Shown in pieces: positions 42,340-52,354 of a DNA stretch of 64,000 bases. Source of the stretch: an uncultured Actinomyces sp. (GTDB lineage: Bacteria > Actinomycetota > Actinomycetes > Actinomycetales > Actinomycetaceae); assembly GCA_900545825.1 (NCBI GenBank), contig URAS01000006.1, positions 82,529 through 146,528 on the forward strand, read 5' to 3'. A program made the translations under genes and the position numbers. Within the stretch, counting starts at the first letter, position 1. Each line of letters starts with the position of its first letter. The notes beneath the pieces were generated by a model. The model did not search any database. It saw nothing but the letters and a program-made list of their open reading frames with translations, and was not told the origin of the DNA.

Positions 42340-43073
42340 GCAATGAACCCGAAATCCAGCCGACCTCGGGCCAGGTCGAGCCGGCTTCCAGCCAGGCCGG
42401 CCACCCCGAAGGCGAGGTCTTCGGCACCCGCCACGGCCTGTTCGGCGTGGCCGATGACGGCGACACGACAGGCTTCGGTGGGCTGGTCCGCCACGTCGCC
42501 ATGCCGGGCGCGTCGGAGCGGCCGTACGGCCGCTGGTTCGACGAGGTCGTCGACATCCTTACCGACCTCATCGCCGGCGACGGCGACGACCCGGCCCGAG
42601 TCATCGAGAAGGTCGTCGTCGACCACGACGAGCTGACGATCTTCATCCAGCGCGATTCGATCCTCTCGGTGTGCCGCCACCTGCGCGACGACCAGGACCT
42701 GCGCTTCGAGCTGTGCCTGGGCGTCGACGGCGTCCACTACCCGAACGATCCGGGCCGCGAACTGCACGCCACCTACACGTTGATGTCGGTGACGCACAAC
42801 CGGTGGCTGCGCCTCGAGGTCACGTGCCCCGACTCCGACCCGACGATCCCGTCGGTCGTCGCCGTCTACCCGGGCAACGACTGGTGGGAACGCGAAACCT
42901 GGGACCTCATGGGGATCGTCTTCACCGGCCACCCGGCCCTCACGCGCACCGCGCTGCCCGACGATTGGGTCGGGCACCCGCAACGCAAGGATTACCCGCT
43001 CGGCGGCGTGCCCGTTCAGTACAAGGGCGCCACGGTTCCGCCGGCTGATTCGCGGAGGTCGTACAGCGCATGA
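42336..43073 (+). CDS. nuoC: NADH-quinone oxidoreductase subunit C
   Basis: A 245-residue 30-kDa subunit of complex I that scaffolds NuoD and NuoB. It has the conserved [22 protein letters not shown] and the closing [10 protein letters not shown]. About 60 N-terminal residues before [10 protein letters not shown] are low-complexity and probably disordered, as in other actinobacterial NuoC. The stop overlaps nuoD. Confidence 0.95.
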   Translation: MSNEPEIQPTSGQVEPASSQAGHPEGEVFGTRHGLFGVADDGDTTGFGGLVRHVAMPGASERPYGRWFDEVVDILTDLIAGDGDDPARVIEKVVVDHDELTIFIQRDSILSVCRHLRDDQDLRFELCLGVDGVHYPNDPGRELHATYTLMSVTHNRWLRLEVTCPDSDPTIPSVVAVYPGNDWWERETWDLMGIVFTGHPALTRTALPDDWVGHPQRKDYPLGGVPVQYKGATVPPADSRRSYSA

Positions 43074-44431
43074 GCTACGAAAAGGAAACCCTCTACCGGG
43101 CCGCTGGCCCCGCCCTCGACGAGATCGGCGACGCGGATATTCCCGAGTACGTCGTCACCGGCGGTGACTGGGACGACATGGCCTCGGAAATCGAGAAGCT
43201 CGCCCACGAGCGCCTCGTCATCAACCTGGGCCCCGTCCACCCGTCGACCCACGGCGTGTTGCGTCTGATCGTTGAACTCGACGGCGAATACGTCCGCGAG
43301 GTCCGCGTCGGCACCGGCTACCTCCACACGGGCATCGAAAAGAACATGGAGTACCGCACGTGGACGCAGGGCTCGACGTTCTGCACCCGTATGGACTACG
43401 TGGCCCCGTTTTTCCAAGAGGCCGGCTACTGCCTGGCCGTCGAGAAGGCGCTGGGGATCACCGACCAGGTGCCCGAGCGCGCCACGCTGATCCGCGTCCT
43501 CATGATGGAGCTCAACCGCATCGCCAGCCACGTCGTGGCTATCGGCACCGGCGGTAACGAGCTGGGCGGCACGACGCTCATGACGATCGCGTTCCGTGGC
43601 CGCGAGGAAATCCTCAGGATTTTCGAGCGGATCACGGGCCTGCGCATGAACCACGCGTACATCCGTCCCGGCGGCGTCGCCCAGGACATTCCGCCGGGGA
43701 CGACGGAATACATCCGCGACCTGTTGCCGAGGACCCGCCGCGACATCAACGAGCTGCAAGACATCGTCGTGTCGAACCCGCTGTTCAAGGCGCGTTTCGT
43801 CGACGTCGCCGTCCTCCCGATCGCCGGGGCGATGGCGCTGGGCTACACCGGCCCGGGCGTGCGTGCCGCCGGCTACCCGCTGGACATGCGCAAGATGCAG
43901 CCCTACTGCGGCTACGAAACGTACGACTTCGACATCCCGACGTACGACAAGAACGACGGCTTCAACCGCACGATGGTCCGCTTCGACGAGTGCTACGAGT
44001 CGCTGAAGATCATCTACCAGGTCCTCGATCGCCTCGACGCCACCGAGGGCCAGCCGGTCATGGTGGCCGACAAGAAGATCGCCTGGCCGGCCCAGCTGTC
44101 GGTCGGCACGGATGGCCAGGGCAACTCGCTCGAGCATATTCACCAGATCATGGGCACGTCGATGGAGTCGCTCATCCAGCACTTCAAGATCGTCACCGAG
44201 GGCTTTAGGGTTCCCCCGGGGCAGGTGACCCAGCTGGTCGAGCACGCCAAGGGCGTCCTCGGTGTTCACCTGGTGTCCGACGGGGGCACGCGCCCCTACC
44301 GCGCGCACTTCCGTGACCCTTCGTTCTCTAACCTGCAGTCGCTCGCCATGATGGCCGAGGGCGGCACGATTTCCGACCTCATCATCGCGTTGGCGACGAT
44401 CGACCCGGTTCTGGGAGGTGTGGACCGCTAA
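43070..44431 (+). CDS. nuoD: NADH-quinone oxidoreductase subunit D
   Basis: A 453-residue 49-kDa subunit that forms the quinone pocket with NuoB. It has [15 protein letters not shown] (quinone-site histidine), [36 protein letters not shown] and the C-terminal [15 protein letters not shown]. About 40 extra N-terminal residues precede the core. It shares one base with nuoE (TAATG). Confidence 0.97.
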   Translation: MSYEKETLYRAAGPALDEIGDADIPEYVVTGGDWDDMASEIEKLAHERLVINLGPVHPSTHGVLRLIVELDGEYVREVRVGTGYLHTGIEKNMEYRTWTQGSTFCTRMDYVAPFFQEAGYCLAVEKALGITDQVPERATLIRVLMMELNRIASHVVAIGTGGNELGGTTLMTIAFRGREEILRIFERITGLRMNHAYIRPGGVAQDIPPGTTEYIRDLLPRTRRDINELQDIVVSNPLFKARFVDVAVLPIAGAMALGYTGPGVRAAGYPLDMRKMQPYCGYETYDFDIPTYDKNDGFNRTMVRFDECYESLKIIYQVLDRLDATEGQPVMVADKKIAWPAQLSVGTDGQGNSLEHIHQIMGTSMESLIQHFKIVTEGFRVPPGQVTQLVEHAKGVLGVHLVSDGGTRPYRAHFRDPSFSNLQSLAMMAEGGTISDLIIALATIDPVLGGVDR

Positions 44432-45213
44432 TGAGCTTCTATCCCACTGACGTCGAAGAGAGGCTGCGCGACGAAGCCGCGCAGATCGTCTCTCGCTACC
44501 CGACCGGACACGAGAGGTCGGCCCTGCTGCCGATGCTCCACCTCGTCCAGTCCGAGGACGGCTACGTGTCGGCCAACGGGATCGGCCTGTGCGCCGACAT
44601 CCTGGGGATCTCCCGGGCCGAGGTCAGCGCCGTCGCCACGTTCTACACCCAGTACAAGCGGCGCCCCAACGGCACCTACACCGTCGGCGTGTGCACGAAC
44701 GCGATGTGCGCGGTGATGGGCGGCGACTCGATCTTCGAGGCGCTCGAGCACAAGCTCGGGATCGGCCACGAAGAGACGACGCCCGACGGCAAGATCACGC
44801 TGGAGGCGCTCGAATGCAACGCGGCGTGCGACTACGCGCCCGTCATCATGGTGAACTGGGAGTTCTTTGACAACCAGACGCCGGCTTCGGCGCTGCAGAT
44901 GGTCGAGGACATCCAGGCCGACCGTCCAATCAAGCCCACGCGTGGGCCCGACAAGGTCCCGACGTTCAAAGAGGCCTCGCACATCCTCGCGGGCTTCCCC
45001 GACCTCGAGTCGGCGAACCAGGGGATCGGCGCCGGCGAGCCGACGCTGTGGGGCCTCAAGGTTGCCAACCAGCGGGGGATGACCGCCGACGGCAAGGTCG
45101 CCGCCCTCACCAGCGGGCAGACGAACTCCGGCGAGGCCGAGGAGGCCGGCACTAAGCGGGTCGGCCACGCGCAGTCGTCGGCCGAGCGCAAGAGTAAGGA
45201 GGGCGCCAAGTGA
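44431..45213 (+). CDS. nuoE: NADH-quinone oxidoreductase subunit E with long C-terminal tail
   Basis: A thioredoxin-like [2Fe-2S] subunit (cluster N1a). The ligand cysteines are in VGVCTNAMCAVMGG and ECNAACDYAP. The core ends near residue 160; the 260-residue product has a further 90 to 100 residues that are partly helical (FKEASHILAGFPD) and end in a charged, disordered stretch. Similar tails occur in some actinobacteria. Its stop overlaps the nuoF start. Confidence 0.95.
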   Translation: MSFYPTDVEERLRDEAAQIVSRYPTGHERSALLPMLHLVQSEDGYVSANGIGLCADILGISRAEVSAVATFYTQYKRRPNGTYTVGVCTNAMCAVMGGDSIFEALEHKLGIGHEETTPDGKITLEALECNAACDYAPVIMVNWEFFDNQTPASALQMVEDIQADRPIKPTRGPDKVPTFKEASHILAGFPDLESANQGIGAGEPTLWGLKVANQRGMTADGKVAALTSGQTNSGEAEEAGTKRVGHAQSSAERKSKEGAK

Positions 45214-46508
45214 GTGCCATCGCCAATCCTGTCGGTCTGACGCCGATCACGTCGGCGATCTACGACCAGCCGAATTCGTGGCGCCTCGACACCTACCTGG
45301 CGAACGGCGGCTACGAGGGGCTGAAGAAGGCCCGCGGCATGGAACGGTCCGAGATCATCGAGGCCGTCAAGGCCGCCGGCGTTCGCGGTCGTGGCGGCGC
45401 CGGCTTCCCGACCGGCCTCAAGTGGTCGTTCCTGCCGCCGGATGACGGCAAGCCGCGCTACCTGACGGTCAACTGCGACGAGTCCGAGCCGGGCACGTGC
45501 AAAGACATCCCCATGGTCATGGCGAACCCGCACATGCTCATCGAGGGCGTCGCGATCACGTCGCTGGCCATCCGGTGCACCCACGCGTTCATCTACATCC
45601 GCGGCGAGGTCGTCCACGCCTACAACCGCCTGCTGGCGGCGATCAAAGAGGCCGAGGACGCCGGGCTGCTCGGCGACCTGCGGATCATTGCCCACGCCGG
45701 TGCGGGCGCCTACATCTGTGGTGAAGAGACGGCACTCCTCGACTCGCTCGAGGGCCTGCGCGGTCACCCGCGCCTCAAGCCGCCGTTCCCGGCGGCCGAG
45801 GGCCTCTACGCCCGCCCGACGGTCATCAACAACGCCGAGACGATCGCCCAGGTCGCCATGGTGTTCCAGAAGTCGCCGGAATGGTACGCGGCGATGGGCA
45901 CCGAAAAGGCCAAGGGCTACGGCCTCTTCAACATTTCCGGCCACGTCGCCCACCCGGGCCAGTACGAGGCGCCCTTCGGCATCACGATGCGCGAGCTGCT
46001 CGAGATGTCGGGCGGCATTCGCGGCGGTCACAAGCTCAAGTTCTGGAGCCCCGGCGGGTCATCGACCGGCCTGTGGACCGAGGAACAGCTCGACGTGCCG
46101 CTGGCGTACGAAGAGGTGATGGCGAACGGCTCGATGCTCGGTACCCGCGCCCTCCAGGTGTTCGACGACACGACCTCGGTCGTCCGCGTCGTCCGCAAGT
46201 GGGGCGACTTCTACCAGCACGAATCGTGCGGCAAGTGCACGCCGTGCCGCGAAGGCACGTTCTGGATGAAGCAGATCCTGCGGCGTCTCGAGGCCGGTCA
46301 GGGCCGCGAGGGCGACGTCGACCTGCTGTACGACGTGGCGGGCAACATCCTCGGGCGGTCGTTCTGCGCGCTCGGCGACGCGTCGGCGACGCCGGTGCGG
46401 TCGGCGATCGAGAAGTTCCGTGACGAGTTCGAGGCCGGCCTGACGACGCCGGCCTGGGAACTGTTCCCGTATTCCGCTTCCGAACTTTTCGAGGAAGGAG
46501 GCCACTAA
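45210..46508 (+). CDS. nuoF: NADH-quinone oxidoreductase subunit F
   Basis: A 432-residue NADH-oxidising subunit with FMN and cluster N3. The nucleotide-binding GRGGAGFPTGLKWSF, NCDESEPGTCKD (FMN site), ICGEETALLDSLEG and the [4Fe-4S] motif ESCGKCTPCREGT are all present. The GTG overlaps nuoE (GTGA). The TAA stop directly abuts the ATG of nuoG. Confidence 0.97.
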   Translation: MSAIANPVGLTPITSAIYDQPNSWRLDTYLANGGYEGLKKARGMERSEIIEAVKAAGVRGRGGAGFPTGLKWSFLPPDDGKPRYLTVNCDESEPGTCKDIPMVMANPHMLIEGVAITSLAIRCTHAFIYIRGEVVHAYNRLLAAIKEAEDAGLLGDLRIIAHAGAGAYICGEETALLDSLEGLRGHPRLKPPFPAAEGLYARPTVINNAETIAQVAMVFQKSPEWYAAMGTEKAKGYGLFNISGHVAHPGQYEAPFGITMRELLEMSGGIRGGHKLKFWSPGGSSTGLWTEEQLDVPLAYEEVMANGSMLGTRALQVFDDTTSVVRVVRKWGDFYQHESCGKCTPCREGTFWMKQILRRLEAGQGREGDVDLLYDVAGNILGRSFCALGDASATPVRSAIEKFRDEFEAGLTTPAWELFPYSASELFEEGGH

Positions 46509-49100
46509 ATGAGCGACGACATGGTGTCATTGACCATTGACGGCGAGGCCATTGAGGTCCCCAAGGGCACGCTCATCATCCGTGCGGCCGAGCAGCTGGG
46601 GATCCACATCCCCAGGTTCTGCGACCACCCGCTGCTCAAGCCTGCCGGCGCCTGCCGCCAGTGCATGGTCGAGGTGGCGATGCCCGGCCGTGACGGCGAG
46701 GTCCGCAAGATGCCGAAGCCCCAGGCCGCGTGCACGATGACTTGCACGCCGGGGATGGAGGTGTCGACGCAGCACACGTCGCCGGTGGCCAAGAAGGCCC
46801 AGGAGGGCCAGCTCGAGTTCCTCCTCATCAACCACCCGCTCGACTGCCCGATCTGCGACAAGGGCGGCGAATGCCCCCTGCAGAACCAGGCGATGAGCCA
46901 CGGTTCACTGCACACGCGGTTCACCGACGTTAAGCGCACGTGGCCCAAGCCGGTCGAGCTGACCGCCCAGGTCCTCCTCGACCGCGAGCGTTGCGTCCTC
47001 TGCCAGCGTTGCGTCCGCTTCTCGAAGCAGATCGCGGGCGACGCGTTCATCGACCTCCAGGGGCGCGGCGGCGGTTCGCGTCCGGGCGACGACCACGCGT
47101 TCTTGGGCGAGAACATCGGCGGGTTCGACACGCACGTCCTCGGCGTCACGCCGTCGGATGGGCGTGGCGACCAGCTGGATCAGTCGATGTCGACGTCGTT
47201 TGGTGACGCGGCGATTCGCGGTAACCAGGATGCCGGGCCGCTGGGTCTGGACGAGCAGGACGCTTGCGGCTCGCTGTTTGGGTCGTACTTCTCGGGCAAC
47301 ATCATTCAGATCTGCCCGGTCGGCGCGCTGACGTCGAAGGACTACCGCTTTAGGGCGCGCCCGTTCGACCTGTCGTCGACGCGCGGCGTCACGGAGCAGG
47401 ACGCGTCGGGTTCGGTCATCCGCACGGACATTCGCCGCGGCAAGGTGGTGCGCCGCCTGGCCCAGCGCGACATGGATGTCAATGAAGAGTGGATCACCGA
47501 CAAAGATCGCTTCGCCTTCCACTGGGCCGATACGCCGGCCCGGCTGCGGACCCCGCTGGTCCGCGAGGACGGCAAGCTGGTTCCGACCTCGTGGGGCGAC
47601 GCGCTCGATCGCGCGGCCCAGGGGATCAAGGCGGCCCAGGGGAAGCCGGCGGCGGCGCTGCCGGGCGGACGCCTGAGCTTCGAGGACGCCCTCGCATGGT
47701 CGCGGTTCACGCGGCTGGCGCTGGGGACGAACTCGATTGACCAACGCACGCGCCAGGCCAGCGACGAGGAAGAGTCGTTCCTCGCGACCTACGTGGCCGG
47801 CCACGGCATCGAGGTGACGTACGGCGCGCTGGAGAAGGCGGGCCAGGTTCTCCTCGTCGGCTTCGAGCCCGAGGACGAATGCGGCTCGGTGTTCCTGCGC
47901 CTGCGCAAGGGCCACCTGGCCGGCACGGTCGACGTGGCCGCGATCGGTCCGGTCCGCACGCGGACGATGGACAAGCTCGGCGCCACGTGGCTGTCGGCCG
48001 TCCCGGGTACCGAGGCCGAGGTCGTCTCGTCGATCAGCCTTGGCCAGGAAGGCGAGTTCGGCCAGCTGGCCGAGAAGCTCCAGGCCGAGGGCGCCGTGAT
48101 TGTCGTCGGCGAGCGCGCCGGCGAGGTTCCGGGCCTGCTGAGCGCGATTCACGAGCTCGCGCGCCGCACGGGTGCGAAGGTCGCGTGGATTCCGCGTCGC
48201 GCCGGCGAACGCGGCGGCATCGAGGCGGGCCTCCTGCCCACCCTGCTGCCGTTCGGTCGCCTAGCCGCTGATCCCGAGGCGCGCGCCGACCTCGAAGCCG
48301 CGTGGGGGATCGCCCTGCCGGACGAGGCCGGCCTCAACACCCAACAGATTCTTGCGGCCGCGAAGGACGGCGGGATCGGCACGCTGCTGGTCGGCGGCGT
48401 CGACCACCGCGATCTCGTGGCGTCCGACGCGGCGCTCGACGCGATCCGCGCTGCGGACTTCGTCATCAGCCTCGAGGTGAACGCCACGGCGATCACCGAG
48501 GTCGCCGACGTCGTCTTCCCCGTGGCGCCCCCGGTCGAAAAGCCCGGCACGTTCATCAACTGGGAAGGCCGGCTGCGCCCGTTCGGGCAGGCGCTGGTTT
48601 CGCGGGCGATGTCCGACCGCGAGGTCCTCAACCGCCTGGCCGCCGAGCTCGACCTCGACCTGGGGATGGAGACGCTGCGCGACCTTCACCAGCTGGCCAA
48701 CGACGTCATGGATTGGGACGGGACGCGCGCGGTCTTCGCGCCGGCCCCGGCCGCCCAGACGCCGGCTCCGGCGGCACACGAGGTCGTCCTCGCGTGCCAC
48801 AAGCCCATGCTCGACGACGGCCTCATGCAGGCCGGCGCCACCGACCTCGCCGCCTCGGCGCGCAAGCCGGTCGCCCGCGTCTCCGCGCGGACGGCCGAAC
48901 TGCTGGGGCTGGTCGAGGGCAACGATTGCACGATTACCGCGGCGCGCGGGGCGATTACGTTGCCCCTCGTCGTGGCGCAGATGGCCGATCGGGTCGTGTG
49001 GGTTCCGGAGTGCTCTCCGGGCTCGCACGTCCACGCTGACCTGGGGGTTGGCGCGGGTGCCTTCGTCACCGTTTCGGCCGCAACGGAGGTGAACCGGTGA
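46509..49100 (+). CDS. nuoG: NADH-quinone oxidoreductase subunit G
   Basis: An 863-residue iron-sulfur subunit. The N-terminal ferredoxin domain has CDHPLLKPAGACRQC plus a later cysteine in CTMTCTPG ([2Fe-2S] N1b). The His-ligated N5 site is in HPLDCPICDKGGECPLQ, and N4 in RCVLCQRCVRFSKQIAG. The following molybdopterin-oxidoreductase-like region (from about 290) is structural in complex I. It overlaps the nuoH start. Confidence 0.96.
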   Translation: MSDDMVSLTIDGEAIEVPKGTLIIRAAEQLGIHIPRFCDHPLLKPAGACRQCMVEVAMPGRDGEVRKMPKPQAACTMTCTPGMEVSTQHTSPVAKKAQEGQLEFLLINHPLDCPICDKGGECPLQNQAMSHGSLHTRFTDVKRTWPKPVELTAQVLLDRERCVLCQRCVRFSKQIAGDAFIDLQGRGGGSRPGDDHAFLGENIGGFDTHVLGVTPSDGRGDQLDQSMSTSFGDAAIRGNQDAGPLGLDEQDACGSLFGSYFSGNIIQICPVGALTSKDYRFRARPFDLSSTRGVTEQDASGSVIRTDIRRGKVVRRLAQRDMDVNEEWITDKDRFAFHWADTPARLRTPLVREDGKLVPTSWGDALDRAAQGIKAAQGKPAAALPGGRLSFEDALAWSRFTRLALGTNSIDQRTRQASDEEESFLATYVAGHGIEVTYGALEKAGQVLLVGFEPEDECGSVFLRLRKGHLAGTVDVAAIGPVRTRTMDKLGATWLSAVPGTEAEVVSSISLGQEGEFGQLAEKLQAEGAVIVVGERAGEVPGLLSAIHELARRTGAKVAWIPRRAGERGGIEAGLLPTLLPFGRLAADPEARADLEAAWGIALPDEAGLNTQQILAAAKDGGIGTLLVGGVDHRDLVASDAALDAIRAADFVISLEVNATAITEVADVVFPVAPPVEKPGTFINWEGRLRPFGQALVSRAMSDREVLNRLAAELDLDLGMETLRDLHQLANDVMDWDGTRAVFAPAPAAQTPAPAAHEVVLACHKPMLDDGLMQAGATDLAASARKPVARVSARTAELLGLVEGNDCTITAARGAITLPLVVAQMADRVVWVPECSPGSHVHADLGVGAGAFVTVSAATEVNR

Positions 49101-50455
49101 ACGTAGAAGTTCTCGCGTCGGCCCTGTCACCCAGGGCAGAGGTCGTCGCCGATTTTTCCGACGACACGTGGTGGATCACGCTGATCAAGGGGCTTTTCAT
49201 CGTCCTGTGGCTGATCCTGTCGGTCATCATGGCGCTGTGGGTCGAGCGTCGTGGTCTGGCGCGCATGCAGACGCGTCCGGGCCCGAACGTCCACGGTAAA
49301 TGGGGCCTGCTCCAGGCGGTCGCTGACGCCGTCAAGCTGTTGACGAAGGAAGACTTCTGGAAGGCTGGGGTCGACAAGATCACCTACCTCATCGCCCCGA
49401 TCATTGCGGCGTTTGCGGCATTCATGGTCTACGCGGTCCTCCCGTTTGGCCCGAACGTTCAGTTCGGCTCGGTGTCGACGCCGCTGCAGCTGGCCGACTC
49501 CGAGGTTTCGGTGCTTTACATCCTCGCGATCACGTCGATCGGCGTGTACGGCATCATCCTCGCCGGCTGGTCGTCGAACGGTTCGCTGCCGCTGCTGGGC
49601 TCGACCCGCTCGGCCGCCCAGATCATCAGCTACGAACTGGCGATGGGCCTCTCGCTCGTCACCGTGTTCATCGTGTCGGGTTCGATGTCGACGTCGACGA
49701 TCGTCAACGCCCAGAAGGGCGTGTGGTGGTGCTTCGCGTTGCTGCCGTCGTTCCTCATCTACTTGATCGCGATGACCGGCGAAGTCAACCGGTTGCCGTT
49801 CGACCTTCCCGAATGTGAAGGCGAGATCGTCGCCGGCCACATGACCGAGTACTCGTCGATGAAGTTCGCCTGGTTCTTCCTCGCCGAATACATCAACATG
49901 TTCAACGTGTCGGGCGTGGCGACGACGATGTTCCTCGGCGGCTGGCGCTTCCCGTGGGGCGACCACATTCTCGGTGGCGTCCTCAACACGGGGCTGTGGC
50001 CGATGCTGTGGTTCGGCGTCAAGGTCTGGTTCGTCATGTTCCTCATGATTTGGGTCCGCGGCACGCTCGTCCGTATCCGCTACGACCAGTTCATGAAGTT
50101 CGGCTGGAAGGTCCTCATGCCGATCGCGTTCGTCTGGTTCACCCTCGTCGCGATCATGCGTGTGACCACCTACTACGACCTCGTCAGCACCGCCCAGCTG
50201 TGGCTGGGTGCCGCGGTCGTCGTCCTCATCATCCTCGGCGTCATCTGGCTGTGGGGTGCCCATAGCGACAAGAAGGCCGCCGCGGTCGAAGAGGCGCGCG
50301 CCGCCAAGCTAAGCCGGCCGTTCGACGCGTTCGCCGACGGCTATCCGGTCCCGCCGCTGCCGGGGCAGAAGTTGGCTGCCAGCCCGCGTGCCGGACACGG
50401 CCCGGGTGACGAGCTCGTCGCCTCGGGGGCCAGCGAGGAAGGAGACAAGGAATGA
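49097..50455 (+). CDS. nuoH: NADH-quinone oxidoreductase subunit H
   Basis: A 452-residue membrane subunit linking the quinone site to the proton pumps. It contains [35 protein letters not shown] and [34 protein letters not shown], the two family signatures with the conserved charged residues. About 60 C-terminal residues form a cytoplasmic tail ([17 protein letters not shown]) seen in other actinobacteria. It overlaps nuoI by four bases. Confidence 0.96.
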   Translation: MNVEVLASALSPRAEVVADFSDDTWWITLIKGLFIVLWLILSVIMALWVERRGLARMQTRPGPNVHGKWGLLQAVADAVKLLTKEDFWKAGVDKITYLIAPIIAAFAAFMVYAVLPFGPNVQFGSVSTPLQLADSEVSVLYILAITSIGVYGIILAGWSSNGSLPLLGSTRSAAQIISYELAMGLSLVTVFIVSGSMSTSTIVNAQKGVWWCFALLPSFLIYLIAMTGEVNRLPFDLPECEGEIVAGHMTEYSSMKFAWFFLAEYINMFNVSGVATTMFLGGWRFPWGDHILGGVLNTGLWPMLWFGVKVWFVMFLMIWVRGTLVRIRYDQFMKFGWKVLMPIAFVWFTLVAIMRVTTYYDLVSTAQLWLGAAVVVLIILGVIWLWGAHSDKKAAAVEEARAAKLSRPFDAFADGYPVPPLPGQKLAASPRAGHGPGDELVASGASEEGDKE

Positions 50456-51117
50456 GCAGGCGTAGTCCGACGCGCGAGGACATGAGTTTCGAGCGCGACA
50501 AGAAGGGCCCTGTCGGCGAGTTCTTCGCCCCGGTCGCGGGCTTCGGGATCACGATCGCATCGTTCTTCCGTCCCACCGTCACCGAGCAATACCCGTTCGA
50601 GCCGGCCCACGTCCAGCCCCGGTTCCACGGCCGCCACCAGCTCAACCACTACCCGGATGGGTTGGAAAAGTGCATCGGCTGCGAACTGTGCGCGTGGGCG
50701 TGCCCGGCCGACGCCATCCTCGTCGAGGCGGCGTCGAACACACCGGAAGCCCAGTATTCGCCCGGCGAGCGTTACGGCCGCGTCTACCAGGTCAACTACC
50801 TGCGCTGCATCTTCTGCGGCATGTGCATCGAGGCCTGCCCGACCCGCGCCCTCACGATGTCGAACGACTTCGAGCTGGCCGACCAGCACCGCGAGAACCT
50901 CATCTACGAAAAGGATCAGATCCTCGCGCCGCTGGAGGACGGCATGCTCGCGCCCCCGCACCCGATGGTCGAGGGCAAGAGCGACGGCGACTACTATCGA
51001 GGCGACGTGACGGGCCCGACGGCCGAACAGGTTGACTGGGTTCGCAAGCACCGTCCCGACGATCCGACGCTCAAGACGGTCAAGTCCCTACAGGAGGCCA
51101 GCAGTGAACGTCACTGA
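50452..51117 (+). CDS. nuoI: NADH-quinone oxidoreductase subunit I
   Basis: A 221-residue subunit with two [4Fe-4S] clusters (N6a, N6b): [12 protein letters not shown] and [12 protein letters not shown]. It has the N-terminal amphipathic helix that docks on NuoH, and a C-terminal extension ending with [14 protein letters not shown]. The stop overlaps the GTG chosen for nuoJ. Confidence 0.97.
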   Translation: MSRRSPTREDMSFERDKKGPVGEFFAPVAGFGITIASFFRPTVTEQYPFEPAHVQPRFHGRHQLNHYPDGLEKCIGCELCAWACPADAILVEAASNTPEAQYSPGERYGRVYQVNYLRCIFCGMCIEACPTRALTMSNDFELADQHRENLIYEKDQILAPLEDGMLAPPHPMVEGKSDGDYYRGDVTGPTAEQVDWVRKHRPDDPTLKTVKSLQEASSERH

Positions 51118-52045
51118 CCAGTTCTCGACCGGCGAGTCGGTGTTCTTCTGGATCGTCGCCGTCGTCATGGTGCTTGCCGCCATCGGTGTGGCGACCTCGA
51201 AGAAGGCCATCCACTCGGCCGTGTGCATGGTGGGGGTCATGTTGTGCCTCGCCATGATCTACATTTCGCAAGGCGCCTACTTCCTCGGCGCCGTCCAGGT
51301 GGTCGTCTACACGGGCGCCATCATGATGCTCATCCTGTTCGTCATCATGATGATCGGCGTGTCGGCGTCCGACCAGTACACGAAGACCCCGCTGGGACTT
51401 CGGATCGGCGCGTGGGTGACGGGCATCGCGGGCGCCGCGATCCTCATCGGCACCTTCGTCGTCGCCCACCTGCCCGACACGGGCTCGGTGCAGGCGGCGA
51501 CCGAAGACAAGTCGAACCCGGTCGCCCTCGGCCTGCAGCTGTTCAGCCAGCACCTCGTGTCGATCGAGGCCGTGGCGACGCTGCTGATCATCGCGCCCGT
51601 CGGCGCCATGCTGCTGACCCACTCTGACCGGATGACCAAGCTGTTCAACCAGGAAGAGACGGCCGAGGCCAAGATGCTCGAATACGGGGCTGGGCGTCAC
51701 CACCCCGGGCAGCTGCCCGCGCCTGGTGTCTACGCCGAGTCGAACTCGCCTGACGTCCCCGCGATCTCGGGTGAAACCCACGGCCCGGTGGCCGACTCGG
51801 TGCCGCGTGTTCTGCGCGCCACCGGCCAGGACCGCTCGATCGCCGAAGCCAGCCCGACGACGGCGCTCGCGCTGCGTGAAGATCGAAGCGGCGACAAGTC
51901 GAAGGGCCTCCACTCCCTCCAGGCGTCGCGTTCCGTCAAGCGGTCGCGGGCCTGGGGCATGGCGGGTGACGCCGCCGAGCACACGCTACGTCAGCCCGGC
52001 GCCGCCGAGGTTGCGCCCACGTCGACGAAGGAGGACGCCGAATGA
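51104..52045 (+). CDS. nuoJ: NADH-quinone oxidoreductase subunit J with long tail
   Basis: A 313-residue membrane subunit. Five helices occupy about residues 10-185, with the pi-bulge-type helix [22 protein letters not shown]. The remaining 125 residues are hydrophilic and probably disordered, unlike the roughly 180-residue E. coli NuoJ. The GTG at 51104 follows AGGAGG by 6 bases and overlaps the nuoI end by 14 bases. The stop overlaps nuoK. Confidence 0.93.
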   Translation: MNVTDQFSTGESVFFWIVAVVMVLAAIGVATSKKAIHSAVCMVGVMLCLAMIYISQGAYFLGAVQVVVYTGAIMMLILFVIMMIGVSASDQYTKTPLGLRIGAWVTGIAGAAILIGTFVVAHLPDTGSVQAATEDKSNPVALGLQLFSQHLVSIEAVATLLIIAPVGAMLLTHSDRMTKLFNQEETAEAKMLEYGAGRHHPGQLPAPGVYAESNSPDVPAISGETHGPVADSVPRVLRATGQDRSIAEASPTTALALREDRSGDKSKGLHSLQASRSVKRSRAWGMAGDAAEHTLRQPGAAEVAPTSTKEDAE

Positions 52046-52344
52046 TCACGCTCACTCACTACGTCGTCTTGGCGGCGATCATTTTCGCGATCGGGTCGAT
52101 CACCGTCCTGGTGCGCCGGTCCGCGGTGATCTCGCTCATGGGCATCGAGCTCATGCTTAACGCCGCCAACCTCGTCCTCGTCACGTTCTCGAACACCACG
52201 GGGTCGATCGAGGGGCAGGTCATGGCGTTCTTCGTCATGGTCGTTGCCGCGGCCGAGGTCGTCGTCGGCCTCTCGATCATCGTGTCCATCTTTAGAGCCC
52301 GCAGGTCGACGTCGCTGGACGATGTCAACCTGCTGAAGAACTGA
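52042..52344 (+). CDS. nuoK: NADH-quinone oxidoreductase subunit K
   Basis: A 100-residue, three-helix subunit with the two buried glutamates of the proton path ([12 protein letters not shown] and [12 protein letters not shown]). Standard length. It overlaps nuoJ and is followed 10 bases later by nuoL. Confidence 0.96.
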   Translation: MITLTHYVVLAAIIFAIGSITVLVRRSAVISLMGIELMLNAANLVLVTFSNTTGSIEGQVMAFFVMVVAAAEVVVGLSIIVSIFRARRSTSLDDVNLLKN

Positions 52345-52354
52345 GGGAGGGAAG

